DNA of 64,000 nt, from NCBI RefSeq assembly GCF_004959855.1, contig NZ_SPNT01000008.1:1-64000 (forward strand), given 5' to 3'. The number at the start of each line of letters is the position of its first letter. Position 1 is the stretch's first letter. The notes under the pieces are model-generated. The model searched no databases and was not told where the DNA came from. It saw only the letters and a list, made by a program, of their open reading frames with translations. Below, piece by piece: positions 46,875-55,683 of the stretch. Source of the DNA: Nitratireductor sp. XY-223 (GTDB taxonomy: Bacteria; Pseudomonadota; Alphaproteobacteria; Rhizobiales; Rhizobiaceae). The position numbers and the translations under genes are program-made.

Positions 46875-47279
46875 TTTCAGAACCTCATGCCGTATTGATT
46901 GATGTTTTGCATGGTGCGAATTCGGTTTCTCGGTGCGTGCCCTTGCCGGTTCAGTTCCGCTCTGGCGAATGACGGGCCACTTGAATATGCGCTCGGTTCC
47001 CGTTCGGGATAAAGACCAGTAATTCCAGAAGAAATTCGAGTTGCGTCGGACATATCCTGAGTCGCACTGCGACAGGGGTCGATGTGGCAGCTCAATTCCG
47101 TTGGACTAATCATGCTTCGCTCGCTCCCGTCGCGCGCCGATCTTTGAAGGGTGAATTATTCATATAATCGAATTTTTTTCTTATATACATAAACCAGATT
47201 TGAGCCGAAAACTCAAGCCATAACCTGGAATGAGCCGATCAGGCCGACCGGCCGCCGCGGTCGCGGGAAATGACGTCAG
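46875..47279 (-). other. Intergenic region upstream of the second dehydrogenase pair
   Basis: About 400 bp with no supported gene. A 78-residue open frame ending just before the dehydrogenase start has no family resemblance. The region contains the regulon motif at 47159-47195. Confidence 0.6.
47159..47195 (-). promoter_or_regulatory. Island regulon motif upstream of second dehydrogenase operon
   Basis: TTCATATAATCGAAT is followed by a T-run and CTTATATACATAAACC. It aligns with 49766-49801 and 57776-57813 over the same length. It lies about 285 bp before the dehydrogenase start. The binding protein is inferred to be one of the two IclR regulators. Confidence 0.6.
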
Positions 47280-47672
47280 TCAGTCTTTCAGTGGACGGAA
47301 CACCGGCAGCGCCTGACCGCTTTCGCTCTTGCGGAACGTCACCTCGACGGGCATTTCCACCCGCAATTCGTCGAGATCCGCCTCGACCAGGTTGGTCAGC
47401 ATGGTCACGTCTTCTTCCAGCCTTACGTAAGCGATTGCGTAGGGTTGCTTTGCGCGTCGCATCACAGAGTACGAATAGACGTGCCCCTTGCCGCTCGCCT
47501 CCATCCAGGAAGTCTCGTTAGAAAAGCAGCACGGGCAAATGGAACGGGGATAGAAATGCGTTTTGCCGCAAGCGTCGCATTTCTTGACCAGCAGTTTGCC
47601 GTCATTCGCCGCCTGCCAATAGGCCTCGGTCTCTACGCTAATGTCCGGGTCGGGATAGGTATGTTTACTCAT
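47280..47672 (-). CDS. DUF35 zinc-ribbon/OB-fold protein
   Basis: The protein has 130 residues from ATG 47672, whose start overlaps the stop of the thiolase-like gene. A zinc ribbon with Cys32, Cys35, Cys46 and Cys49 (KKCDACGKTHFYP...CPCC) is followed by an OB-fold half: GHVYSYSVMRRAKQPYAIAYVRLEEDVTML. DUF35 proteins form complexes with thiolase-fold enzymes, for example ChsH2 with the aldolase Ltp2 in steroid side-chain degradation and the thiolase partner in ibuprofen breakdown. It is the likely obligate partner of the adjacent thiolase-fold protein. Confidence 0.92.
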   Translation of the reverse strand: MSKHTYPDPDISVETEAYWQAANDGKLLVKKCDACGKTHFYPRSICPCCFSNETSWMEASGKGHVYSYSVMRRAKQPYAIAYVRLEEDVTMLTNLVEADLDELRVEMPVEVTFRKSESGQALPVFRPLKD

Positions 47673-48844
47673 GCGTCGTTGCTCCCCAAAATGACGGTTG
47701 CCGCCCCGGTGCGTTGCGCAATCCCGCCGCCTGTGCCGTGGGCCAGCGCCAGGGTACAATCAGGAACCTGCACTGCCGGGTGCGCCTCCCCACGCAGCTG
47801 ACGAACCGCCTCTATGACCTTGGTCATGCCACCGCGGTTCGCCGGATGATTGTTGCAAAGCCCGCCACCGTCGGTGTTGAAGGGCAATCTGCCTACGCCC
47901 GAGATCAGGTTTCCGTCTGAAACGAAAGCGCCGCCTTTGCCTTTTTCGCAAAAGCCGAGATCTTCCAGTGTTTCGAGAACCGTTATGGTGAAGCTGTCGT
48001 AGATCGAAGCGTAGTCGATATCTGTCGGTACAACGTTGGCCTCGTTGAACGCAATCGGCCCGGATATGGCCGCGCCGGTGTAGGTCAGATCGAAACGCCC
48101 GCCATTAAGGTGCTTGATCCCCACGCCTTGCCCCAGGAGTTTGACGCTACGGTCGCCCAATGACTTTGCAATTTCCGGGCTGACCACCACCAGCGCTCCG
48201 CCCCCGTCCGATATCACGCAGCAATCAAGGCGGTGCAGGGGATCGGCGATCATCGGCGAATTCACGACGTCCTCAACGGTCACGATATCGCGCAACATGG
48301 CATGCTGGTTGTGATGGGCATGGTGGCTGGCGGCAACCTTGATCCAGGCCAATTGTTCGGATGTCGTTCCGTATTCATACATGTGCCGCATTGCGGCCAT
48401 TGCGTAGAGGTTTGCAACCATCGGCCGGTAGGGATGTTCGAAGCCCCATTCCGGCGGTTGCCCGCCGCTTGCCGTCCCGCTTTTTAGCTGTTGCATACCT
48501 TCGGCGCGCGGACGGCCGGCAAGTGTGATGAGACCCACATTGCACTTGCCGGCGGCAATGGCATCTGCCGCGTGCCCGAGATGCACCAGATAGGACGATC
48601 CTCCGGTTTCGGTCGTATCGGTGTATTTGAGGTTCAGGCCCAGATATTCCGCCATTCCGAGCCCGCCCAATCCGGGAAGCGAGCTGTCGGAAAAGAAACC
48701 GTCAACATCGTCCTTGCTCAGCCCTGCATCGGCCAACGCACCGCGCGCCACTTCGGCGTGCAGCATCGGCACAGTCTTGTCGACGGCCTTGCGTGTGGGA
48801 TGTTCATAGATTCCAGCGATATAAGCCCTGGCTGCTCGTGCCAT
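47669..48844 (-). CDS. Thiolase-fold protein lacking thiolase cysteines (possible retro-aldolase)
   Basis: This 391-residue protein has the SCP2-thiolase fold but lacks the catalytic cysteines. At the nucleophile position it reads TTETGGSSYL (residues 77-86) in place of a Cys, and the C-terminal CxGGG box reads HGTGGGIAQ. It keeps VISDGGGALVV, YASIYDSFTITVLETLEDLG and the CNNHPANRGG loop. These are features I recall of Ltp2-type aldolases, which work with a DUF35 partner, here translationally coupled (ATGA overlap). I infer carbon-carbon cleavage of a 3-hydroxyacyl-CoA with a tertiary alcohol. A cysteine-free thiolase with another role cannot be excluded. Confidence 0.82.
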   Translation of the reverse strand: MARAARAYIAGIYEHPTRKAVDKTVPMLHAEVARGALADAGLSKDDVDGFFSDSSLPGLGGLGMAEYLGLNLKYTDTTETGGSSYLVHLGHAADAIAAGKCNVGLITLAGRPRAEGMQQLKSGTASGGQPPEWGFEHPYRPMVANLYAMAAMRHMYEYGTTSEQLAWIKVAASHHAHHNQHAMLRDIVTVEDVVNSPMIADPLHRLDCCVISDGGGALVVVSPEIAKSLGDRSVKLLGQGVGIKHLNGGRFDLTYTGAAISGPIAFNEANVVPTDIDYASIYDSFTITVLETLEDLGFCEKGKGGAFVSDGNLISGVGRLPFNTDGGGLCNNHPANRGGMTKVIEAVRQLRGEAHPAVQVPDCTLALAHGTGGGIAQRTGAATVILGSNDA

Positions 48845-48960
48845 AATAATTCCCCAATGCGTTCGGACGGGTGTGCGGGCAGGCGACTATTCAGGCCTTC
48901 CGGCCCGGTCGTTGTGCTGCGTTCCAATCAACGCGGCCGATCTCTGCCCGCACCACGGCA

Positions 48961-49731
48961 TCAAACACCGATTGTGTAGCCGCCGTTTACAGAGACGTGC
49001 TGGCCGGTCATGTAACTCGCCCCTTCCGACAACAGGAAGCACACCGGCTTGCTTACTTCTGCGGGTGTGGCGACGCGGTTCATGGGGATTTGTGCCATCA
49101 AGCCATCGCGAAACTTGTCGGACAGGATGACTTCGGTCATCGGGGTTTCGACTGCGCCGAAGAGGACCGAATTGACGCGGACACCGAACTGGGACCACTC
49201 CCGGGCGGCGCTCATGGTGAGGCCCAGGACACCGGATTTGGCCGCGCCGTAGTTGATCTGTCCGATGGTGCCGCGCCGGCCCGCATCCGAGCTGATATTG
49301 ACGATCGCGGCTGGAGACGTATCCCCATCCTCGATGCGCTTCAGCATGTGCTGCCCAACCGCCTGCAGGCAATAGAAAGCGCCGGACAAGTTGACATCGA
49401 TGACCGATTGCCAGGTTTCCTTTGTCATATTCTTGGCCATGGCCGCCCGCACGATCCCGGCATTGTTCACAAACCCGTGGATCGCGCCGCAGGAGTCCGC
49501 TGCTTGTTGCACCATCCCCTGAACGAAGTCGTAATCGGCAACCGATCCGGCGTGGGTCTCCACCCGCTCGCCAAGGTCGCTCGCAACGGATTCAAGCTTT
49601 TCCTGGTTCAGGTCATTCAAAATGACTTTTGCCCCCAACTGATGGGCAAGGCGCGCGACGGCCTCGCCGATACCCTGGGCCGCGCCGGTAACCAATATGT
49701 TTCGCCCGGTAAGTTCCATTGGATTGATCAT
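48961..49731 (-). CDS. Short-chain dehydrogenase/reductase
   Basis: The protein has 256 residues from ATG 49731, which has AGGAGG about 10 nt upstream; the longer frame to 49770 is not needed. It is a classical SDR with the NAD(P) site ILVTGAAQGIGEAVARL, GFVNNAG, catalytic Ser in VNISSDAGRRG and Tyr-Lys in NYGAAKSGVLG. The C-terminus ASYMTGQHVSVNGGYTIGV is typical of 3-hydroxyacyl/3-oxoacyl reductases. In this context it probably oxidises a 3-hydroxyacyl-CoA. It is the first gene after a regulon motif at 49766-49801 and is followed by the thiolase-DUF35 pair. Confidence 0.92.
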   Translation of the reverse strand: MINPMELTGRNILVTGAAQGIGEAVARLAHQLGAKVILNDLNQEKLESVASDLGERVETHAGSVADYDFVQGMVQQAADSCGAIHGFVNNAGIVRAAMAKNMTKETWQSVIDVNLSGAFYCLQAVGQHMLKRIEDGDTSPAAIVNISSDAGRRGTIGQINYGAAKSGVLGLTMSAAREWSQFGVRVNSVLFGAVETPMTEVILSDKFRDGLMAQIPMNRVATPAEVSKPVCFLLSEGASYMTGQHVSVNGGYTIGV

Positions 49732-50074
49732 GCCGTGTCCTCCTGCGTCGTCACATGCATAGTTGTTCATATATACGAATATTATTCACTTATACATAAA
49801 GCAGAAATGGTGTTCAGATTCAAGTTCCCAAAACTTCAATTCTCACATTGGCCGTCACCGGCAGGTTTTCATTTGGAACGGCTTTGATTTTCGAAGGACC
49901 TTGACCGATCATTCGACAATGCGCGCAGTCGTCCTGCGACGCCGCAATTGCGTAATTGTCGCCGTTTTGGTTATCTGCCCGTCTGCCAAACAGCCGGTTC
50001 CCGGCGCGCGAATATGGTTGCCTGATCGACTGCAGGGCAGGGACCCTTCACCGGCGGCCGGGCATTTCACGTGC
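49732..50074 (-). other. Intergenic region between SDR and nitronate-monooxygenase-like genes
   Basis: About 340 bp with no supported gene. The left end holds the regulon motif at 49766-49801. The rest separates the SDR operon from the next minus-strand run and shows nothing I can assign. Confidence 0.6.
49766..49801 (-). promoter_or_regulatory. Island regulon motif upstream of the SDR operon
   Basis: TTCATATATACGAATATTAT continues as TCACTTATACATAAAG. It contains TATACGAA and is the best-preserved copy of the motif also seen at 40008, 47159 and 57776. It lies about 35 bp before the SDR ATG, so it may overlap the promoter. Confidence 0.65.
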
Positions 50075-51070
50075 TCACCAGCCCCTAACTTGCTCCAGCG
50101 CCGCAAAATACTCGGAAGCAACCCGATCGACGACCTCGCCGGCGGGGCAGATCGCCTTGACTGCGCCGATCCCCTGGCCCGAGCCCCAAATCTCCTTCCA
50201 GGCTTTTGCTTCATTCATCCTTTTCTTGAAGTCCATCGAGGGCGGATCCGCACTGGCCAGCTCGTCGGGATCAAGTCCGGCCCGCGATATCGAAGGCTTC
50301 AGGTAGTTTCCGGAGATGCCGGTAAATAGCGACGAACTCACGATGTCCTCGGCGCTGCTGTCGACGAGCATCTGCTTGTAGTCTTTGACCGCGTTTGACT
50401 CATTCGTGGCAATAAACGGCGATCCGATATAGCCGAGATCGGCCCCCACGGCGCGGGCGGCCAGCAGTGCCCTGCCGGTGGCGATCGAGCCGGACAACAG
50501 AAGCGGGCCGTTGAACCACTCGCGTATCTCGTGAACGAGGGCGAAGGGCGATTGCGGGCCGGCATGTCCCCCGGCGCCTGCGGCGACGGCGATCAAACCG
50601 TCGGCGCCTTTATCGATCGCTTTCTTCGCGAATGTGTTGTTGATGACGTCATGGAGCGCGATTCCGCCACAGGAATGCGCAGCCTGATTCACTTCGGGAC
50701 GGGCCCCGAGCGAGGTGATCCATATCGGCACCTTCCAACGGGCACAAATCTCCAGATCCCGCTCCAGGCGCTCATTTGACCGGTGCACGATCTGGTTGAC
50801 CGCGAAGGGCGCCGCAGGGCGATCCGGATTGGCCTGGTTGTGCCGATCGAGCTCGACGGTGATCTGCTGCAGCCAGCGTTCGAGCATGATCGGTTCGCCC
50901 TCGGCCTCGCGAGCGTTGAGTGCCGGAAAGCTGCCAATGATTCCAGCCTTGCACTGGGCAATGACCAGCGCGGGTACGGAGACGATGAACAGGGGCGCAG
51001 CAACGGCCGGAATGCGAAGGCCCCGCAAAGCATCTGGCAAATGTGCGTCGCGCGAAGAATGGATGTTCAA
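50075..51070 (-). CDS. Nitronate monooxygenase/enoyl-reductase-like flavoprotein
   Basis: The protein has 331 residues from TTG 51070, with AAGGAGG upstream. It has the FMN-binding TIM-barrel pattern of the nitronate monooxygenase/FabK group: LRIPAVAAPLFIVSVPALVIAQCKAGIIGSFPALNA, VPIWITSLGARPEVNQAAHSCGG, ADGLIAVAAGAGGHAGPQSPFALV and LSGSIATGRALLAARAVGADLGYIGSPFIAT. In CoA-ester catabolic clusters these proteins recur with unknown roles, possibly as enoyl-CoA reductases or isomerases. No nitro compound is implied by the context. Confidence 0.87.
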   Translation of the reverse strand: MNIHSSRDAHLPDALRGLRIPAVAAPLFIVSVPALVIAQCKAGIIGSFPALNAREAEGEPIMLERWLQQITVELDRHNQANPDRPAAPFAVNQIVHRSNERLERDLEICARWKVPIWITSLGARPEVNQAAHSCGGIALHDVINNTFAKKAIDKGADGLIAVAAGAGGHAGPQSPFALVHEIREWFNGPLLLSGSIATGRALLAARAVGADLGYIGSPFIATNESNAVKDYKQMLVDSSAEDIVSSSLFTGISGNYLKPSISRAGLDPDELASADPPSMDFKKRMNEAKAWKEIWGSGQGIGAVKAICPAGEVVDRVASEYFAALEQVRGW

Positions 51071-51152
51071 GGGCTGGCCTCCTTAAAAGGGACTGGTTTG
51101 GACGTTGCTGCCGCCCTTCGCCGGGCGTCGTCTAAACACGATCTTGTTTCCA

Positions 51153-51962
51153 CTAAAGCGGGGAATTCGGTGAAAAGACCGGTGCACGTTTTTCCCGATG
51201 CGACGCCAGCCCCTCGACAACCTCCGGGCCTGTGAAGCCGAGCATCTCCAGCGCCGTTGAAACGTCGAACGAAGGACCGGCCATCCGCAACCAGTTGTTC
51301 ATTGCGTATTTGGTCCAACGGATGGCATTTGGTGCTCCGCCTGCAAGCCGTGAGGCGATTTCAATGGACTTTGCTTCAAGATCGGCTTCGTCGACGCAAA
51401 GAGAAACCAATCCAACCTCGGCCGCGCGCTCGCCGGTCATCGGCTCGCAAAGCAACAGATGATATTTTGCCCGCGCCATTCCGCACAGGAGGGGCCAAAT
51501 GATGGCCGCATGGTCCCCGGCAGCCACACCAAGCCTTGTATGACCGTCGACAATCTTTGCATTCGGCGTAGCGATTGAAATATCGGCCAGAAGCGCGGCA
51601 ACCAGGCCCGCACCGACGGCTGGACCGTGAATAGCCGATACAATGGGCTTGCCGCAATTGATGATGTTGTAGACGAGATCGCGTGTTTCTCTCCACAGGC
51701 GAGCACGCGCATCGAAATCTTCTATGAGTTCTTCGATCATTTCGAAGTCGCCCCCGGCCGAAAAACCGCGGCCGGCACCTCGGATGATAACGGCGCTGAT
51801 ACTTTGGTCCTTGTCCACTGCACGCCAGATTTCCGTAAGCTGGCGGTGTCCTTCGGAGTCCAGCGCATTCAGCCGTTCCGGTCGATTCAGGGTAATTCGC
51901 AAAACGCCTTCAGCCGGGTGGTCAAATGACAGCTGGTCATATTCAGAGAAGTCGAAACTCAT
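51153..51962 (-). CDS. Enoyl-CoA hydratase/isomerase-family protein (crotonase), atypical site
   Basis: This 269-residue crotonase-fold protein shows [39 protein letters not shown] (first oxyanion strand) and [26 protein letters not shown]. The segment that usually carries catalytic glutamates reads [20 protein letters not shown], with no Glu in the expected positions. Crotonases with a GDH segment carry out reactions other than simple hydration, so the exact reaction is uncertain. It lies between the flavoprotein and the CoA-transferase gene on the same strand. Confidence 0.88.
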   Translation of the reverse strand: MSFDFSEYDQLSFDHPAEGVLRITLNRPERLNALDSEGHRQLTEIWRAVDKDQSISAVIIRGAGRGFSAGGDFEMIEELIEDFDARARLWRETRDLVYNIINCGKPIVSAIHGPAVGAGLVAALLADISIATPNAKIVDGHTRLGVAAGDHAAIIWPLLCGMARAKYHLLLCEPMTGERAAEVGLVSLCVDEADLEAKSIEIASRLAGGAPNAIRWTKYAMNNWLRMAGPSFDVSTALEMLGFTGPEVVEGLASHREKRAPVFSPNSPL

Positions 51963-52014
51963 GTCAGGGTTTCCTCCGGTCTCATTTTGTTTGACGGTTT
52001 AAGGCGAGATCGGT

Positions 52015-53217
52015 CTAGTCGGCCGCCAGCGCCGTGCCGTCTCGGAGCAAATCGTCGATTTCTGATCTCATCAGCCCTGCCTCTTCCAAAAGCTCCACCG
52101 TATGCTCGCCCAGCATTGGCGGAGCCGTCCGCGGCTTCCGGTCGTAACCGTCGAACAGCAACGGCATACTCAGAGCATTGATTTCGCCGACGGCTGGGTG
52201 CGGCATTTTCGAAATCATGTCTCTTGCCTGCGCCTGCGGATGGTTCAAAGACTGCTCGATGCTGTGCAGCAGCGAGTTGGGAACTCCGGCCTCGGAAAGG
52301 CGAGCCGCACATTCTTCTGCCGTCAGATTTCTGACCTTGTCGGCGACCAGTCCGACCGTCTCATCGAAGTTCTCAACCCGGGCGGCGTTGGTCGCATAAC
52401 GCGGATCGTCTACAAGCTCCTCGTAGCCCAGAACAGAACAGAGTTTCTTCCAGAGCGGATCGTTTCCGACAGCAATGAGGATGTATCCGTCGCTTGCCTT
52501 GAAGGCCTGATAGGGGCACACCGACTCATGTCCGGATCCCAAACGCTTTGGCTGAACACCATTTGTCCAATAAATCTGCGAGGGGTAGCCAAGGAACGAA
52601 AGCGCCGTTTCGTACAAAGACGCCTCTATGAGTTGCCCCTGACCGGTTTGGTCGCGATGGCGAAGAGCGGCGAGAATGCCGAGCGCGGTGTGCACGCCTG
52701 TCGTCTGATCCAATGGAGAAAACGCGCTGCGAACCGGTCCGCCGCCCTTTTCTCCTGTTATACTCATGATCCCGCTGAAAGCTTGAATCATCATGTCGTA
52801 GCCCGGTTCCTTGGCAAGCGGGCCGCTTCGTCCGAACCCCGATATGCTCGCGTAGATCAAATCGGGCTTCACTTTCGTCATTGTGTCGTAGTCGATGCCC
52901 AGACGTTGCGTGACTCCGGTTCGGAAACTTTCGACCAGGACATCGGCATCGGCGACCAGGTTTTGCACGACGCGTTTGCCTGCATCCGTCTTCAGGTTGA
53001 TAGCAAGGCTACGCTTGTTCTTGTTGACGCTCAGGTACACGGCGCCGTCTCGCCCTGAAAAAGGCGGCCATGCGCGCGTGTCATCGCCGCCGCAAGGCTC
53101 GATCTTTATGACGTCCGCGCCAAGATCACCAAGATATTGCGTGCAAAGTGGTCCGGCCAAAACCTTTGACAGATCAATGACACGGATACCGGACAACGGG
53201 CTGAAGCGTTCAGTCAT
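52015..53217 (-). CDS. Family III (CaiB/BaiF) CoA-transferase
   Basis: This 400-residue family III CoA-transferase opens PLSGIRVIDLSKVLAGPLCTQYLGDLGADVIKIE. It continues GRDGAVYLSVNKNKRSLAINLKTDAGK and VLVESFRTGVTQRLGIDYDTM, and the catalytic Asp lies in EPGYDMMIQAFSGIM near residue 140. These enzymes swap CoA between carboxylic acids, typically to activate a substrate with succinyl-CoA or a product-CoA. It overlaps the acyl-CoA synthetase stop by 4 bp, so the island has two possible activating enzymes side by side. Confidence 0.93.
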   Translation of the reverse strand: MTERFSPLSGIRVIDLSKVLAGPLCTQYLGDLGADVIKIEPCGGDDTRAWPPFSGRDGAVYLSVNKNKRSLAINLKTDAGKRVVQNLVADADVLVESFRTGVTQRLGIDYDTMTKVKPDLIYASISGFGRSGPLAKEPGYDMMIQAFSGIMSITGEKGGGPVRSAFSPLDQTTGVHTALGILAALRHRDQTGQGQLIEASLYETALSFLGYPSQIYWTNGVQPKRLGSGHESVCPYQAFKASDGYILIAVGNDPLWKKLCSVLGYEELVDDPRYATNAARVENFDETVGLVADKVRNLTAEECAARLSEAGVPNSLLHSIEQSLNHPQAQARDMISKMPHPAVGEINALSMPLLFDGYDRKPRTAPPMLGEHTVELLEEAGLMRSEIDDLLRDGTALAAD

Positions 53218-55187
53218 GCGGGGTCTCCTTTGCTACCCACCTGTCGCACTTCGGCCGTTGCCTGTGCGATTGCATCAAGTGTTTCTGGATTTACGATTGA
53301 AGTGAGATCACCTGGATCTTGCTGAAGGCAGGCGGCCCGTATGACCCGGCGCATGACCTTCATGTTGCGGGTTTTCGGAAGATCGGCGACCGGTATGATG
53401 AAAGAAGGCCGATAAGGGGCGCCAAGTCCGTCAATGATCACAGCTTCCAGCTGCTTTGCCAGCTGATCGCTCCAGGCAACGTCCGGCATCAAAACCACGA
53501 CGCAACCGACCGATTGCCCCTTGACCGGATCCGGAATTCCGATTGCGGCCGCTTCGGCGACCTTGCCGGTTCCAGTGAGCAGCTCTTCGATTTCCGACGG
53601 GCCCGTCCGCTTGCCGGCAATCTTCAGCGTGTCGTCGGAGCGACCGAGGATATACCAGTATCCGTCGGAGTCCTTGTAGGTCCAATCTCCCTGGCACCAC
53701 ACGCCTGGGATCTTTTCCCAGTAGCTTTGCAGATACCGTTCATCGTCGTTCCAAAGGCTTCGGCTGAGGCCGATGGAATGGTCGCGCAGTACCAGCTCAC
53801 CCACCTTGTCTGCGGGCAACGACCGACCGAGTTCGTCGACGACGTCCGCGCTCATTCCGGGAATGCAAGTGGTGAAAGCACATGGCTTCATGCGGTGCAG
53901 CACGCTCCCACACAATATGCCCCCGCCGACTTCGGTGCCTCCCGAGTAATTGAGGATGGGCACCCTGCGGCGGCAGACCTTCTCGAACACCCAGTGCCAG
54001 GCTTCCGGAGTCCATGCTTCACCGGTGGAGGCCAGAACGCGCAGTGATGACAGGTCCCTTTGATCGATGCCGCCGCCGCCGCTCTTGATGAAAGCTCGCG
54101 CAATCGTCGGAGCCATGCCCAGGAACGTCAGTTGGTGCTCGTCGATAAGCCGCCACAGGCGGCCGGGATCGGGGTAGTCCGGTCCACCTTCGACGATCAG
54201 CATCGTTGCACCGATCAAAGTCGTGCCAACAGCGATTATCGGTCCGACGAGCCAGCCCATGTCGCTGATCCAGAGCAGCCGGTCTGACGGCTTTAGATCC
54301 AGCATCAATTCCATGTCCAGGATCAGCTTGGCCAGGAAACCGACATGGGAATGGACGGTACCTTTGGGCTTTCCGGTCGTTCCCGACGTGTACATCAGCA
54401 TCAACGGATGTTCAGCTTCCAGCACCTCGGTTGAGCGGTCGCCGGATTCGGAAAGGACTAGCTCCTGGTAGTCATGATCCCGGCCCGGTACAAACGGACA
54501 ATCAAGCTTGCCTGACTGGAGAACGACCACTCTTGCCAAATCCGGCAGTTGCGCGGCAGCTTCATCGAGTGTGGCCTTGAGCGGCACGAGGCGTCCGCGG
54601 CGGGATGTGCCGTCAGCTGTGATCACCGTGGTCGCACCGGCATCGGACAGCCTGGAAGCAAGTGCGGCGGCACCGAAACCCGAAAACAGCGGTAAAGCGA
54701 CGGCACCTATTTTCGCGACAGCCAGTATTGAGGCGATCGCTTGAGGCAAATTGGGAAGATAGATTCCGACAACCTGCCCGCGGCCGCATCCGATTGCACG
54801 CAGGCCAGCGGCGAGCGCGTCAACCTCATCCGTCAATCGTTGGTAGGTCCAGCGTTCAACGACGCCGGCTTCGCTTTCGAATATGATCGCGTCTTTGTTC
54901 CAGACAGGTGTGCTGCGGTACCGGTCGAGGCAATTCAGAGCAACATTCGTCTGTCCCCCAACACACCATTTCGTAAATGGTATACCGCGGCTCTCGTCCC
55001 GTAATTTGGTGAAGGGAAGATAAAACATAAGGCGCGCAAGAATCGCATTCCAGAACCAGTCGGAATTGGCTGTTGCGGCCGACAGCAGGTGGTCGAAATT
55101 GTCAAGGTCATTTTCCTTGATGAATTGTGTGAGATTGGCCTGATCTACCAGCGACTGGGGCGGATGCCACACGAATGCATCGGTCAT
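53214..55187 (-). CDS. AMP-forming acyl-CoA synthetase, acetoacetyl-CoA-synthetase-like
   Basis: The protein has 657 residues from ATG 55187, overlapping the MaoC stop by 4 bp; an upstream extension to 55247 is unlikely. The N-terminal cap FDHLLSAATANSDWFWNAIL is of the acetyl-CoA-synthetase type. The ATP loop is LMLMYTSGTTGKPKGTVHS, then NYSGGTEVGGG, WCQGDWTYKDSDGYWYILGRSDDTLKIAGKRTGPSEIE and the C-terminal catalytic Lys in LPKTRNMKVMRR. It forms an acyl-adenylate and then the CoA thioester. Its place in the island makes it the likely first step after import. Confidence 0.92.
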   Translation of the reverse strand: MTDAFVWHPPQSLVDQANLTQFIKENDLDNFDHLLSAATANSDWFWNAILARLMFYLPFTKLRDESRGIPFTKWCVGGQTNVALNCLDRYRSTPVWNKDAIIFESEAGVVERWTYQRLTDEVDALAAGLRAIGCGRGQVVGIYLPNLPQAIASILAVAKIGAVALPLFSGFGAAALASRLSDAGATTVITADGTSRRGRLVPLKATLDEAAAQLPDLARVVVLQSGKLDCPFVPGRDHDYQELVLSESGDRSTEVLEAEHPLMLMYTSGTTGKPKGTVHSHVGFLAKLILDMELMLDLKPSDRLLWISDMGWLVGPIIAVGTTLIGATMLIVEGGPDYPDPGRLWRLIDEHQLTFLGMAPTIARAFIKSGGGGIDQRDLSSLRVLASTGEAWTPEAWHWVFEKVCRRRVPILNYSGGTEVGGGILCGSVLHRMKPCAFTTCIPGMSADVVDELGRSLPADKVGELVLRDHSIGLSRSLWNDDERYLQSYWEKIPGVWCQGDWTYKDSDGYWYILGRSDDTLKIAGKRTGPSEIEELLTGTGKVAEAAAIGIPDPVKGQSVGCVVVLMPDVAWSDQLAKQLEAVIIDGLGAPYRPSFIIPVADLPKTRNMKVMRRVIRAACLQQDPGDLTSIVNPETLDAIAQATAEVRQVGSKGDPA

Positions 55188-55678
55188 GCCGTCGCTCCCG
55201 ATTGGCCGGTTTCTGAGGTCTTGCGCTTCATGAGCGCCTTGCGGCACGCCCTGACAACGAGCTTTTCCTCCTGATTGAAGCCACGCATCTCGAACTCGAC
55301 GATTCCCGCGTTCGGGCGGGATCGGGACTCGCGCTTTGACACAATCTCTGTCTCGGCACGGATTGTGTCGCCGATCCGAACGGGGTGTGGAAATTCGATT
55401 TCTCCGAAGCCTAGATTTCCGAAGGTGGTTCCCAAGGTGAGTTCGCCAACGCCGACCCCCGAAACCAGACCGAGGGTGAAAATGCTGTTCACGAGCCGCG
55501 TCCCGTGCATTTGGCCGCGAGAAAACTCGACGTCCAGGTGAAGCGGCTGCGTGTTGTGTGTCAGCGCCGTAAACAGAAGGTTGTCCGTCTCGGTCACGGT
55601 CCTGGTAACCGCGTGACGGTAGACCTGTCCGGGCTCGAACTCCTCAAAGTAGCGTCCGATCGGGCTCTCGATGATCAT
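55184..55678 (-). CDS. MaoC-family hydratase, mesaconyl/itaconyl-type relative
   Basis: The protein has 164 residues from ATG 55678; a TTG at 55687 would add three. It is a single hotdog domain: SPIGRYFEEFEPGQVYRHAVTRTVTETDNLLFTALTHNTQPLHLD, then GTRLVNSIFTLGLVSGVGV and FGNLGFGEIEFPHPVRIGDTI. The TETDN..FT.LT.NTQPLH segment resembles hydratases paired with CitE-like lyases, such as those for itaconyl- or mesaconyl-CoA. Here a CitE-like gene directly precedes it with almost no gap. Hydration followed by lyase cleavage is the inferred reaction pair. Confidence 0.88.
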   Translation of the reverse strand: MIIESPIGRYFEEFEPGQVYRHAVTRTVTETDNLLFTALTHNTQPLHLDVEFSRGQMHGTRLVNSIFTLGLVSGVGVGELTLGTTFGNLGFGEIEFPHPVRIGDTIRAETEIVSKRESRSRPNAGIVEFEMRGFNQEEKLVVRACRKALMKRKTSETGQSGATA

Positions 55679-55683
55679 TTCAG

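Noticed and set aside
46877-47113. 78-residue open frame on the minus strand ending just before the acyl-CoA dehydrogenase start
   Set aside because: No family resemblance, poor codon pattern, and it occupies the expected promoter and leader region.
47669-48844. Simple call as acetyl-CoA acetyltransferase
   Set aside because: The fold fits but both catalytic cysteine positions are occupied by other residues, so thiolase activity is unlikely.
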